Below, one piece after another: positions 10,586 to 20,999 of a stretch of 40,054 bases of DNA. The stretch spans positions 203,055 to 243,108 of the forward strand of contig NW_004443536.1 in assembly GCF_000330505.1 (NCBI RefSeq), in the 5' to 3' direction. Position 1 is the stretch's first letter. Each line of letters begins with the position of its first letter. The notes under the pieces are model-generated. The model had not been told where the DNA came from, searched no databases, and saw only the letters and a program-made list of their open reading frames with translations. The position numbers were made by a program, and so were the translations under genes. Source of the stretch: Entamoeba invadens IP1 (Eukaryota; Evosea; Mastigamoebida; Endamoebidae).

Positions 10586-11938
10586 CGCCGATTTATAAAT
10601 TCAGAAATTTGTATAAATTTGTATATATTTCGAGAAATTACAAAATTTATACAAAAAATGATTGTTTTTTATTTTTTTTCGAACAGTTCAAAAGTTGAAA
10701 AAACTATTTATTTTAATTAAATTTACTTTGTATTTAAGATACATTTTGTTTAAAAGAGAAAATAAATAGTTTGGGTGTTTTTTTAATGTTTTCTAACAAT
10801 TCTTTTTGTATTAATCTTTCCACCTGTTTTTTCTCAATAATTATTAGGAAATAGTCCTTCTTACATTTGATATTATTTTATCAATTTTATTTTAAAACAT
10901 TAGTATATACTATATAATATATAGTATTGTCTACATTAATATATAATTTAATATCATTAAAAATAGTAATATACGAATGTTAACTTCTATAATAATCGAT
11001 TCTTTTTTGTTTTATATTAAGAATTATAATTCTGTTACTTCATGTATAATTTATTAACAAAATTAATTATAAATTATAATTCTTTTATTGAAAAAAGTGT
11101 GAAAAAAGTACTTAGTAAAAAAATTTTTACCAAGTACTTTTTTCTCAATTTTGAGTTTTGAAAACTTGTAAAGTCTGATTTCTAATTAACGATATTCCAA
11201 AAATACAACAAGGAAATTTACTATATCTATTTTTTTATATTATAATATATAGTATCGACCATCGCTAATTAAAAATTATAAATAAATAGTAAATTTCTTA
11301 TTAATTTTTACCATTTGACATTTTCAAAGAAACGCTGGTTGTCAATCGTTTTCTTTGCTTTTCAAATCAGTTGGTATAACCTATTAACCACATCACAACA
11401 ATGACACTCATTTGATTAACTATATTAAATGGTCTGCCGGTTGGTTGATATCACTCGAGAATTCATCAGAGATGAATTACAAACTCCACATTTCTTGCTT
11501 TCCTTTTTTGGATGTATAATTTGGTTAAAAAGTAAAAAAATTTAAAAATAAAACAAAAAAATAATTATTTCGAAAAAAAAAGAAAAAAAAGCTATTGATT
11601 ATAATTAAAAAACTAAATGTATAGTTAATTTTCTCCATCGTTAATTAAAAATCCGACTTTATATTAATTTTTTTCTATAATTTTATAATTATTTATTAAT
11701 TAAATATTAAATAAAAAATAATAATATTTATTATAATGCAAATAAACTATAATTAAACTATATAGTTAAGTGAAATGAGAGGATAAGATTGAAAATGACG
11801 GAACAAATGGATTGAAAAGGCAGAAAAAGGGGAGTGAAATGTCGAAAAGTGCGTTGAAGAACTGAACGAGTCGATTGGCTAATGAATCACTTACTTGCGG
11901 ACAGACGAACCAAACACAAATAATCAAGGATTAGTCAC
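10586..11938. other. AT-rich intergenic region with hairpins
   Basis: 1.35 kb without a supportable gene. It contains the 44-bp near-perfect palindrome at 11101-11144, TATA-rich palindromes near 10905-10925 and 11238-11255, and an inverted pair AGGAAATTTACTAT / ATAGTAAATTTCTT (about 11210 and 11287). The stretch 11330-11520 is less AT-biased but has stops in all frames. It could be a decayed insertion or an untranslated RNA. Confidence 0.5.
11101..11144. repeat. Near-perfect palindrome / hairpin
   Basis: Two 21-base arms (11101-11121 and 11124-11144) are complementary with a single mismatch and only 2 bases between them. The core of each arm is AAAAAAGTACTT. It could be a transcript-end hairpin, a cruciform, or the tip of a decayed inverted-repeat element. 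Confidence 0.8.
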
Positions 11939-13057
11939 CTACACATGGAGATAATGCACAGAGCTACTCATGGCCGCCCCAATCCACTCCGGGTTTGCCT
12001 TTGACCAGCAGACGTCGTTTACTTCGCCCTCTGAAGAGAATTCAAGCAGCGAGTTTTCGTTTTGGTTTGTGGGCTTAATGACCCACACCATGACCTTCTT
12101 GTCAAGTGTGCCAATGCACAACTCATTTGCTGATGTTGTCGACCAATCGATGCAGCTGACTTGGTTTTGTGCTATTTTGAGTTGAGTCATCGGCTCAAAT
12201 GGTTTTCTCGTGTCCATCACAACGACCCTGTCCCCAAACGACGAGAACGTCGCAATCCTTGTCGGATCACTCGAGCTCCACGACAGCTTCATCAGATCTG
12301 GAGCGTCGGGGCTTTGATAGAGAAGCATAGTGGGGTTGTCCATTCTTGTGTCATTAAGTTGCAACAACCCTTGCTCCGACGCGACACCGTAGATGTCAGG
12401 CGAATTCGGGCAGAATTTCATGTCGAATATTTGCTTTTTCGTTTTAATTGTACATGTCATCTGCCTTGTTTCAACGTTCCACACAGAGCACGTGTTATCC
12501 AAGTACCAGGTGCAGAGAAGGTCTGGGTTTTGGTGACACCAATCAAACCCACAAGATGGAAGTGGGCATTTGGGGTGATACATTGTCTCGAGTAATCCGA
12601 CGTCGTTCGAAGTTGAGACTGAGAAAATTCGGAGCCCGTCACCAGAAGTTACAAAAATGTCGTTGTTTGAGACGGGCTTTGGTGTGAAGTGTGCTGCAGT
12701 TGGCGTGAACGGGAGGTCGTGGATTGCAGGCGACACGGTTTTGGTGATCGTATCGCTCTGCACGACGTACTGCAAAATATAGAGGTGCGACGTGATTGTG
12801 TCGGTAAATGTGGTGTAGAGGCACCGCAAAGGGACGGTGGGGAAGGACGACCAACTAATCGACATGACCGGTGACTGGGTCATGAAACTCATGTGGCCTT
12901 GCTTCGGCTGGACTGACATAACGTTTTCTTTTTTGAGATTCTCTGAGGAACTTTTTATATAAAACACGGGCTCCCCATGTATCAATTCACCCGGACGTGA
13001 CGTATGTTGCAATCCCGACATAATACACAATTTAAACGCGATATACGCACATTTCAT
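11939..13057 (-). CDS. WD40-repeat protein, WDR68/DCAF7 (AN11/TTG1) type
   Basis: 372 residues from the ATG at 13057, or 360 from the ATG at 13021 (MSGLQH...), which fits the usual family length better. The WD-like blades include WNVETRQM, VVVMDTRKPF and VMVWVIKPTN. The layout of a STxDxTCxxWxxET-like blade (here LDNTCSVWNVET) and VSCIDWSTTSANELCIGTLD near the C-terminus resembles WDR68. In animals WDR68 is a scaffold for DYRK-family kinases and a CUL4 adaptor; in plants it acts with MYB/bHLH regulators. Blade signatures are degenerate, so the orthology is likely rather than proven. No intron is needed. Its 5' end lies about 640 bases from the 3' end of the ENTH gene on the same strand. Confidence 0.75.
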   Translation of the reverse strand: MKCAYIAFKLCIMSGLQHTSRPGELIHGEPVFYIKSSSENLKKENVMSVQPKQGHMSFMTQSPVMSISWSSFPTVPLRCLYTTFTDTITSHLYILQYVVQSDTITKTVSPAIHDLPFTPTAAHFTPKPVSNNDIFVTSGDGLRIFSVSTSNDVGLLETMYHPKCPLPSCGFDWCHQNPDLLCTWYLDNTCSVWNVETRQMTCTIKTKKQIFDMKFCPNSPDIYGVASEQGLLQLNDTRMDNPTMLLYQSPDAPDLMKLSWSSSDPTRIATFSSFGDRVVVMDTRKPFEPMTQLKIAQNQVSCIDWSTTSANELCIGTLDKKVMVWVIKPTNQNENSLLEFSSEGEVNDVCWSKANPEWIGAAMSSSVHYLHV

Positions 13058-13700
13058 ATTTTTTAGAATCCAAAAAGAGAAAACCCAAAACTTTTAGTGC
13101 TCACACGTCATTGAAAAAATGCTGCAGATTCTGTCTTTTTTATTTTTTGAAACCCTTTTTTCAAATCATTCCACCGCCTTTATTCCAGCTGCTTGTCCGG
13201 GAAAAAATATATTATTATAAATCATTAAACAACCATTAATTAATTATAACACACCACATTTCAAAATTTAACTTATAAATTATCCGTTTTTCCCGACATT
13301 TTGGCTATATAACTCGTTCCAACCTCCTCAACAAAAACAAAAATAGATACGTTCTTTTTTCAAAAATACATGAACTTCTTGTGGGTTGAACCAGTTTATT
13401 CATTACTAAACTATTCTTTTTATTTCAGATAAATTGCTTTTTTAACATACTAGTCTTACTTGTTCTAAAAACTATACTTTTTTTGTTTCTAATTCAGGAT
13501 CTTAACAATTATTTCTTGAAAAATATTTGAAAAATACCATCAATTGCGTTGAAAAAATTGCTTTTTATAATTTATGATCGTTTTTATTTAATTGTTCTTT
13601 TCTTATTACAAATTAACAACAAAAAATATATTGTTTCAAAAAATAATATCTTGAATGGTTTACAAAGTAAGAAAATATAGTAAAAGCATGAAATAAAAAA
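13058..13700. other. Intergenic region between WD40 and ENTH genes
   Basis: About 640 bases, AT-rich, with no ORF of merit. It should hold the promoter of the WD40 gene at its left end and the 3' flank of the ENTH gene at its right end. Confidence 0.5.
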
Positions 13701-15016
13701 TTAGAGTTGGCCTAGCGTCTTTCGGACTTGTGGCTGTTGGACCGTCTGAGTTTTTGGCTTTGACGCAAGAGAGTCGATCGTGAGCACCGAGAAGTCGATC
13801 CCCTTGAACTTCTCCGTTTCGACTTTCCCATCGAGGTTTCTTGGTCTTTGTTCGTCAAACACAAACGAGTCGTTCTGGTTTGTTGGAACACCCGCACTGA
13901 CACTCTGTGGAACTGGCTTTTGGTCGAAACTAAAAACACCATACTGTTGGGTTGGCTGGGTTTGTTGGGGCAACACATCGGGGAATGGTCTCACGTTTTG
14001 TATTGGCATAGTGTTGGCTGGTTGTTGTGTTGGCTTCATGCCAAGCAAATCAAAGGCGTCGAGCTTTGGCTTTTCGTTTATTCTCTGGTCTGGTCTCTGT
14101 GCCGGTGACACAGTCTTTTTGACTGGCTTTGCAAGGGTGTTTTTGGTTGAGTTTGGGGCCGAAATAACTTTACATGAAACTGACGCACTTCTTGGTCTCT
14201 GGTCAAGTACATCAAACACATTTTGCCCGGTTTGATATCTTGGGGAAACCAATGGGTCATCTCTTTTTTGCGGGACGGGGTTTGTCTTCTCTGATCGGTC
14301 AGATGTTATTTCCGAAGACTCTGTATCGTCGCTCTCTTTAAGAACAATTGACGCCAACTCGACCTTCTTTCTCTCTTCGTGTTTTTCGGTAATGGAAGTT
14401 TTGTAGTCCAAAGAAACTGTTGCCTCGTTCAAAAGCTCGTTCTTCTCTTTGTCTGGAGCATTCCTCTTTTTGTCAAGAAGGTTCTCGTCGCTGATCAGTT
14501 CGCTGAGTGCAATTGATCGTTCTCGGATATTAACACCAACATCAGCCCCAGTGGATTCCTTGATCTTTTGGAATGAGTGGAGTGTTTTAACCTCAATGGC
14601 TCTTCTCTTAATAAGTTCCACAGCCTCCGGTGATCCATTAACCATAACAAAGTACAACAATAGGAGCGACTTGTATATGTGTCTCCAATACTTTCCGTCA
14701 TCTCCAAGCCTCTTAAGGAGCGCGTCAATCACGATTCGACAATCGCTGTATGTCAGTCACTGCTCGATTTTCTCGCCTTAAAAGTGTTCTCATTCCGCCG
14801 CCTCTCAATCTCGTTCTGCATTTTATGATTTTAAAAACAAACGATTGAAAAGTGAGTGAACAGATTGTTTTGTATTGGTCTGGTCTTGGTCCATAAGTCG
14901 AGTGGCTTGTGCACTGTTTTATGTATTTGAGGACCTGTGCTTCGGTTTTGAAGAAAGTCCTATCTGTTAAAATTGTGATACAACTCAGAATCTCAAGTTT
15001 TGAAAGGAACAAACAT
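13701..15016 (-). CDS. ENTH-domain (epsin-like) protein, three exons
   Basis: Proposed CDS: 15016-15015, 14959-14843 and 14745-13701, giving 387 residues. Intron 2 (14842-14746, 97 nt) runs GTTTGT...ATACAG. Splicing it rebuilds an ENTH fold: TEAQVLKYIKQCTSH with a YGPRPDQ loop, then SLTFQSDCRIVIDALLKRLG, then DDGKYWRHIYKSLLLL, matching the epsin KRLxDxGKxWRHVYK helix. Intron 1 (15014-14960, 55 nt) would fall between AT and G of the initiator codon, giving MTFFKTEAQV. No other in-frame ATG precedes the domain. ENTH domains bind phosphoinositides at the plasma membrane or endosomes and recruit clathrin machinery. The C-terminal 250 residues are Gln/Pro/Ser-rich and disordered, with FDLLGM and FDVLDQ motifs that may bind clathrin or adaptors (inference). 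Exon 2-3 joining is strong; the start is less so. Confidence 0.85.
14746..14842 (-). other. Intron 2 of ENTH gene
   Basis: 97 nt, GTTTGT donor and ATACAG acceptor, phase 2. It interrupts the ENTH domain between helices. A TGA lies inside it in the downstream frame, so it must be removed for a functional product. Confidence 0.85.
14960..15014 (-). other. Probable intron 1 of ENTH gene, inside the start codon
   Basis: 55 nt, GTTTGT donor and GATAG acceptor. Removal joins AT to G to form the only ATG in frame with the ENTH domain. The unspliced RNA also shows an ATG at the same place, but its frame ends after seven codons. Confidence 0.6.
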
Positions 15017-15499
15017 CTCCTTTGTTTGATATATGAGTTTGGGTACTCTTTTTTTTATTGTCTTTCTTTCGTTTTGTTCGTTGAATACATTTTTTACTAT
15101 ATTGATATGATTTTTTATAGTAGTTTTAATAATTCATTCTGTTTTACTTTGCTTCCATTTTTGGAATCATGATGTTAATCGAATTATCCCACAATTACAG
15201 TAAATAATCTTCTATAATTGATAAACAAAAAATGGACTTTGACTGACCAAAAACGTGGAATTTAGAATTGCTATTGGAATGTATAGTTTAATTTACTATT
15301 GTGGGAGTATAATCCTTTTGTGTGGAAATTGCAAGTATAGTAAAAAATAGATATTATTGATGATATTTATAGTTTTTATTTATTAATCCCAAAAAATAAA
15401 AATTTAATTAGGAAAAAAAAAATAAGATTGCAAAAATGATAAAATGACGGTTTTGCAGAACGATGGCTCAGTTAAGTCGCGAAAAAACGGGAAACCCTG
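15017..15499. other. Intergenic region upstream of ENTH gene
   Basis: About 480 bases, T-rich near the ENTH start (an 8-base T run near 15050) and mostly A/T beyond 15160. It probably holds divergent promoters for the ENTH gene and the small ORF at 15500. No RNA gene is recognised. Confidence 0.45.
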
Positions 15500-15796
15500 A
15501 TGAGAATTCGACAAATCAACAATGATAATAGTCTGGCGAAAACACAGCTCCCATCAATTCGCGTGTTTCTTGGGATGATCACGGAAGAAGAATGGCTTAA
15601 AGAACTGCAGAGGGCTCTGACCAAAAAAAATTTGAAGACAGCGCGGATGACGAAACTCAAGTCGAAACAGATCGATGATCATACGAGAAAGTGGATTGAC
15701 TCAATTACACTTCCAAAGCGAATTAGAGCTCTATCGATTGGGAGCAAACCCATCGACATACCACCATCATATCACCCAGATGACCCTGAAGAATGA
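15500..15796 (+). CDS. Small hypothetical protein
   Basis: 98 residues, basic in the middle (TKKNLKTARMTKLKSKQ) with an acidic-proline C-terminus ending HPDDPEE. Composition is clearly less AT-biased than the flanks, which supports coding. Two other short frames with ATGs at 15445 and 15463 overlap its start and end within 25 codons. The true start, or an intron, is therefore uncertain. There is no TM segment, no signal peptide and no family I recognise. Confidence 0.45.
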   Translation: MRIRQINNDNSLAKTQLPSIRVFLGMITEEEWLKELQRALTKKNLKTARMTKLKSKQIDDHTRKWIDSITLPKRIRALSIGSKPIDIPPSYHPDDPEE

Positions 15797-16521
15797 AAAG
15801 TTTAAAACAATTACATTCAAATCTTTGGTGAATGGGTTTGAAAAAGATAAAATCACTCACTATCTAATAGTTATAATTCTAACAAAAAGAGATGTGTAAT
15901 GTATCTTTATTTATTTAATGAGGTGTCGACGCAAAGAAAAATTCAAATTATCATTTTTATTTGATTAAAAATAATTAGAACAAACTTTTTAATTCAAACA
16001 TTGTGAAATGCCAATTCGACTAATTAGAATTAAGTAACAACGATAAAAACAAGGAAAACCGAATTTAATTGTGCAATTAAAACTAAATCCTAGATACTTT
16101 ACATTTGTAATATCTGAATTTTAATAGAAATTAAATTTCTATTCAATAAAAATGGTTCAAAATTACATTTTTACAACTTCATGAAGTGAATTGCCTTTTT
16201 GAACACTACTTTTTTCCTTAAGTAATTGTGTGTAAAGAATGGCAATTTGGCATGAAAAAAGATTTTTTAATATATGGTAATTGCATGGATACACTATAAT
16301 ATAACTTATCTTTGTTGTGGTAAGAAGTTAAACAGTACTTTGAAGAGTGTTTTTTCAAAAAAGTAAAAGAAAATGACAATGAAGTTGGTTATGAATTCAC
16401 TTAAAAACTCTGTTTTAAAGATAATAGAATTTTATTTATGATTCATATTTTCATAAGTAATTGATTTATGTCATATATATAACCCCCAAAACAACGATTG
16501 AATTATCTCAAAACAACTCTT
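15797..16521. other. AT-rich intergenic region
   Basis: About 720 bases with only short ORFs; nothing is recognised. It lies between the 3' end of the small ORF and the 3' end of the helical protein at 16522 (convergent), so it may be only 3' flanking DNA. Confidence 0.5.
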
Positions 16522-16806
16522 TCAGTTTTCTATTTCGCATGGAAAGCATCTTTGAGTCAACTCACCTATAACCATCTCAAGTGCAAAGACTGCCGCAGCA
16601 CACTCAGTCTCTCCAACTTGTCCATCGTTCTTGTTTGGAGTCAGCTTGATATTGGCGTACCTCTGTTTTGTCTTTTCGACAATTTGCCTGATGTCATCTT
16701 TAGTCAGACTGCCGTCCAACTTCATCATCTCAAAGGTACCTCGCAGAATCTCCATGTACGATTTTAAAAAATCGTTCCACTCTGGTCGTGTCACGACAAC
16801 GAGCAT
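16522..16806 (-). CDS. Small helical hypothetical protein
   Basis: 94 residues, ATG at 16806. It is predicted largely helical and soluble, with a central KLDGSLTKDDIRQIVEKTKQ stretch and a Cys-containing tail. Composition is coding-like. The sequence near the C-terminus includes GTGAGT (about 16560), which could be a non-canonical donor, but other introns here use GTTTGT, so the simple ORF is preferred. No family is recognised. It is divergent from the short + strand ORFs beginning at 16924. Confidence 0.55.
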   Translation of the reverse strand: MLVVVTRPEWNDFLKSYMEILRGTFEMMKLDGSLTKDDIRQIVEKTKQRYANIKLTPNKNDGQVGETECAAAVFALEMVIGELTQRCFPCEIEN

Positions 16807-16951
16807 TATTTTGTGTTTTATTTTTTGCCCTTAAGTGTGTTATCGTTCCACATTTCTCAATCTCAAACATACAACGACAAAATAAAAACCTTGACAGAAC
16901 GAAAGAACATTTAAACGCAAAAAATGGAGGATTTGGAGAATAAAAATAAAA

Positions 16952-17400
16952 ATGAACAAGTCACAGTTGTATGACGTGGGTTATCGAGAAGTAAAAGAAG
17001 TATGTGCACACGCCAACGATCATCCCAAGCTTTACATGTACCGATACGCTACTCCACAGCTGTTTGTCAATCCATATTCACGCAGTGTTAATCTACAAAC
17101 GAATAGAACTGAAGGCAACCCGGCAAAAAGTGAAAATATCATTCCAAGAAACATCTCAAGATTTTCATTTTCCGTCGCTTGACGTCAGTCGCTCCCGTGG
17201 AATCAAAACAAACAAATTGCGCTGTTGAGGTCACCGAACCACTGTTCAAGAATAGTGGTATACATCCCTTGGATGTTGATCTCGCTCCTCATCGGTTTGT
17301 TGATTTGCTTTTTGAGATTTTTGTTTTTGGCTTTGGCTCACACTTTGAGTTTATAATTGTAAGAAAATCAGAAAAAAGAACCGAAACCAATTCAACATAA
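16952..17400 (+). CDS. Uncertain small gene, model unresolved
   Basis: Two coding-like ORFs in different frames lie head to tail: 16952-17182 and 17179-17400. The second contains HPLDVDLAPHRFVDLLFEIF. A possible spliced model uses a GTTTGT donor at 17062 and a TAG acceptor at 17253-17255, giving 84 residues. The skipped 194 nt are, however, unusually GC-rich for an intron here. A frameshift or sequencing indel near 17180 is the other explanation. A further ATG at 16924 opens only a 16-codon frame. Nothing matches a family I know. The 3' end meets that of the 7TM receptor with about 5 bases between the stops. Confidence 0.35.
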
Positions 17401-17404
17401 TCAA

Positions 17405-18430
17405 TTAATCGTCGGGAATGATCTCCTCCCCATTTCCAATGCATGAGTAACACATCCCCCAGTTTCTGAAGTAAATCCTCCATCGAACCATCAACGAGAC
17501 GTCCTTAGCGTAATATAAACAATTCATAAACCCAAGCAATGGGATTGTAAAGCAGTGGATGTACTTCACTTGGTATGGCTACTTTGTCAGCACCGCACAT
17601 TATCACATCACGAAAGAAATAAAGAAATAACAAACCACTTGAATGTCGTCGCCGAAGAGAGGGACAAGTCTGTCGATGAAAGGAATCAGCCAACACGCGA
17701 TATACAACAACGGGTATATTGCCATCTTTCTGATGAGTGAGATGACCCTTCCGTTGAGTCCATTTTCATAGTCAAGTTTTGCAAACAAATGCCGCAACTT
17801 CAGATTCTTGTCTGAAACGACGAGTTGGATGATGACAGCGATATATATAACAAATACGATGACTGCTACAATAGCGACAACAATATAAAGAGTGAAAAAG
17901 TCCCAATACTTGTTAGTCGTTGTGCACCAGACTTCACTCATTCCATAGTCGTCGATGGGGATAATAGATAAGACGAGACTTGAACCCCACACAAAGATAT
18001 TTGAAATGACAAAGTAATTTTTTTTGATGAACGTGTTTTGGACAAAATAGGAAATCCCAATGTGAACGGCTATTGCTAAAACCCAAAAACACTGCGATAG
18101 ATCTGTAAACTGCATCACTGCTGCAAAAAACTTGCACGTGTTATCAGCTACCATTTGAGACATTTGCAAGATAAAAAGAGTCGCTAGAACTACACATTGG
18201 TTCACAAAAGAACAACATAATAAACAAAATATCATTTGGTGAGATATACCCTTTGCTAAGAGCCGAAGATACACCATCGAATACGCTACAAATAAAGTAC
18301 TTATTAATGAGAGAGAAGATGTCAACGTGTTCTCTACTAACAGAGCAATCGTCTGCGACAAATTAAGCGCCTCAGTGGCGCTGGCCGTCATCACATGAAA
18401 CACAAAAAGAAGAAGCAAAACCTTCGACAT
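17405..18430 (-). CDS. Seven-TM receptor (GPCR-like), two exons
   Basis: Exon 1 is 18430-17636 and exon 2 is 17578-17405, giving 322 residues. Intron 17635-17579 (57 nt) runs GTTTGT...TAG in phase 0. ATG is at 18430; the ORF extends upstream only through a TTG. It has a signal peptide (1-19). Predicted TM helices lie at about 30-54, 64-88, 101-127, 138-158, 177-204 and 234-253, with TM7 (271-289) supplied by exon 2. C99 at the start of TM3 and C169 in the second extracellular loop suit the usual GPCR disulfide. TM6 carries CWLIP. The layout resembles the cAMP-receptor/crl-like class of amoebozoan GPCRs. The basic cytosolic tail ends EEIIPDD. The ligand is unknown. It is divergent from the filamin-like gene. 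Confidence 0.8.
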
Positions 18431-18670
18431 ATTTATCAACAAAATTTATTAGTTCTTCTTTGCAACAATAGAAGTGGAATTGTTTTTTGGATACCATTTG
18501 GGTTTTGAAAATTATTTTAAGAAAAAATGTTTTTTTAATTGTTTTTAAAAACGTTTTTTAAATGTTTTTTAAATATTTAAAAAAATTGTTTTTTTATTTT
18601 TTTTTAATGTTTTTAAAATGTTTTTAAGAAGAAAAAAGCTCCAAGACATGAACTTGTTATTGTTATTGTC
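18431..18670. repeat. T-rich low-complexity spacer between divergent genes
   Basis: 240 bases between the GPCR and filamin-like starts. At 18520-18630 degenerate repeats of AATGTTTTTTAA recur about five times with long A/T runs. It is a shared upstream region; no other motif stands out. Confidence 0.55.
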
Positions 18671-20606
18671 ATGAACAACATCACAAAATACGATTATTGG
18701 ACAGATCCCATCGATATTCAATGTTTAAAAGGAGTTGTCAAGAACTTAGAAACGGCGCCAAACGTCTCATTTCGTTGTGTTGAGAGTTTGCTTTTATCAT
18801 TTTTTATTATTTTATACATATAAGATGAACAGTGGTGTGACTATAAAGCAATGTACTACAACCACCACCTTGGAGGTGTGTTTAAAGATTTTGAAAATGT
18901 GAGCGACAAGCTTGGGGAGTGGAGTTTAAATATGTTGGTTCTTCTTTGGTTCCACATATGTCGGAACGAAGTGACGGTGACGCAAAACGAGCAATTTCTT
19001 ATTTGGCTTTCTAAACACCAAATTTCACCGATTTTAACAGAAGCCCTGGAGGTTAGTTCGACCACAGTGGTCGAAATCGACAATTTGGAAACATTCGCTA
19101 AGTTTTGTGAAGCTCTTCCAAACGCCGAGAAGAGCTCGCTGATTGTCTTTTTCGACGAAATTCCAGAACAGGACATAAAGTCAATATGCAACTGTCGAAC
19201 ACTTTTATTAACGTCAAAAGTGCCAACATCTCAATGTCTTTACGCGACTGTTGGAGACACATTTTGGACATCGACCGACAGTCTCATCAACAAAGTTGGT
19301 TATTTCGTTAATTATATACTCTCTGCCATCGAGGGAAAGGTAATAACACCGATGGAGACTGAAAGTGATTCTGTCGAGAAGCCGGAAATAATGTGGAAAG
19401 AGGAGGCAGTTATTGTGAAGCGTGCCGACGCGCTGGGAGAATTCGCTGCAACGTTTACTGGTACACCAAAGGAGATTAACTGTGTCTTTAACGGCAAAGT
19501 GTATCAAATGCCGATCCAAAGCCCCCTCCACCTTACTGTTGAAATTCCGAAAATCAATAAGTCCCTTGTCGGAGAGTATTTGTTATCTTTTCTGTTTGTT
19601 TGTTTTGATCACTTTAATAATTAATTTACTAATAAATAATTAATAAATTATTAATACCACCACTCATCACCATAAAAAGTGACTAACACGCAGTGGTGGA
19701 GATTCCATCCACATTCAAATTGTGCCTGGAGATATGAAGACGCACAATGCGTCATTCTCACCGACAATCCACGCTGGGTCTGTTCAGACGATTGTTCTGA
19801 AATGCTTTGACTTTTTAAAGAACATCACTTCCATCGGTGAAGTGTCGATGGAGCTCCTGTACAACACTCAGCGCATGATCCTTGCTGTTGAGAATAGTCT
19901 AGAGGGGTACATCAGCTGTACTCCAGTGTTGTACAGCACTGGGGAATATGAGATAGAGATACTGAACAAGAAAACGATCCTCGACAAAGTCGTCTTTACT
20001 GTTCTACCTGAGAAGGTCGACTGGTCCAAAACAAAAATGTTTGATGAGAAGGGCAATGAGGATCTTGATGTGATCATCGCCGAAATAGACGTACCTTCAA
20101 AACACACCATCGCACTCTTCGACCGGTTTAACAACCCCGTTGAAGAGAAGTTCGAGGTAAAGGTGACAGGAGGAATGACTGAAGAAAAAAACGTGGTGGT
20201 GACGGGGAGCATCAACCCTTTCGAGGTGTCTGTTGAACTCCTCTTTGACAATGTACGGTTGTATTACACAACGAAACAAGTGGTCGGTGTCCCCCGACGA
20301 GTCACGTCTGACCCATCTTCCACCACAACTGATTTCACTATTTTACTTGAGAAGTCAATCCCATGTGGCAGCCTTATGTGTGCTGTCATTCCGCAAAAGA
20401 CATTCCGAATTGATGAGATTCAATCTCACATTTTTTTGAATCAAAAAAGAATTTCTGGAGTGGTTGTGCAGAACGAGAATGAGTGCAAGATTGTGGCCTG
20501 GTGTTATCAAATAGGAAAAGGAAGTCTTTTCGTCAAGATTGGTGAGATTGAGAAGACCGTAACGTTTGATGTTGTTTGTGAGGATGATTGTGTTTTGGTT
20601 TATTGA
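18671..20606 (+). CDS. Filamin/gelation-factor-like repeat protein, two or three exons
   Basis: Exon 18851-19593 (open back to 18825) joins exon 19694-20606. Intron 19594-19693 (100 nt) runs GTTTGT...GCAG in phase 2. Splicing gives GEYLLSFLGGDSIHIQIVPG, a filamin Ig-repeat G-strand pattern, followed by a second Ig-like repeat (DMKTHNASFSPTIHAGS...) and a third, divergent one. A probable first exon starts at the ATG at 18671 and reaches about 18785. Its junction with the next exon is unresolved: GTTTGC to TAAG (39 nt), or GTTGAG to ACAG (54 nt). The 200-residue N-terminal region is not a clear calponin-homology domain. Filamins crosslink actin and scaffold receptors. Without a recognisable actin-binding head this may be a scaffold. 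Confidence 0.75.
19594..19693 (+). other. Intron in filamin-like gene
   Basis: 100 nt, GTTTGT donor, GCAG acceptor, phase 2. A GTATTT donor 17 bases earlier also keeps the frame but would break the Ig-repeat strand, so the later donor is preferred. Confidence 0.75.
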
Positions 20607-20999
20607 TTGGTTATTAATTATTTTTAATTCAAAAATGGTTCATTTCTAGTTTATTTTTATTTTATTTTAATATTTTATTTATTATTTAAATATTAAAATA
20701 TTATTATTTTAATATTTAATATAATATAAATATTATATATTTAATCCATATTGACTAGTAAATTTTTAATAAAAAATATGTAAATTTTTATTACCATTTT
20801 TTGTCCCAATCCATGATGATAATATTTCCATCCAATTTTTGTAATAAATTAAAAAATCATAAAAAATAAAAATAAAACGAAAAACAGCTTTTTTTCATAA
20901 GAAAAAATATAGTAAAATAATTATAAATAAATAGTACATACAATCCACAGAAGAAGAAATTGAAAAAAGAAAAAGACCGATAAAACTAGAAAATACGAT
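20607..20999. other. AT-rich intergenic region
   Basis: About 390 bases between two same-strand genes, with dense AATATT/TTTAAT palindromic repeats at 20660-20740. No ORF or RNA is recognised. The last 60 bases are A-rich leader for the RhoGAP gene. Confidence 0.5.

Noticed and set aside
12161..12595. Plus-strand 144-codon ORF opposite the WD40 gene
   Set aside because: It is an antisense shadow of a clearly coding minus-strand gene.
13780..14235. Plus-strand 151-codon ORF opposite the ENTH gene
   Set aside because: It is an antisense shadow of the Gln/Pro-rich tail.
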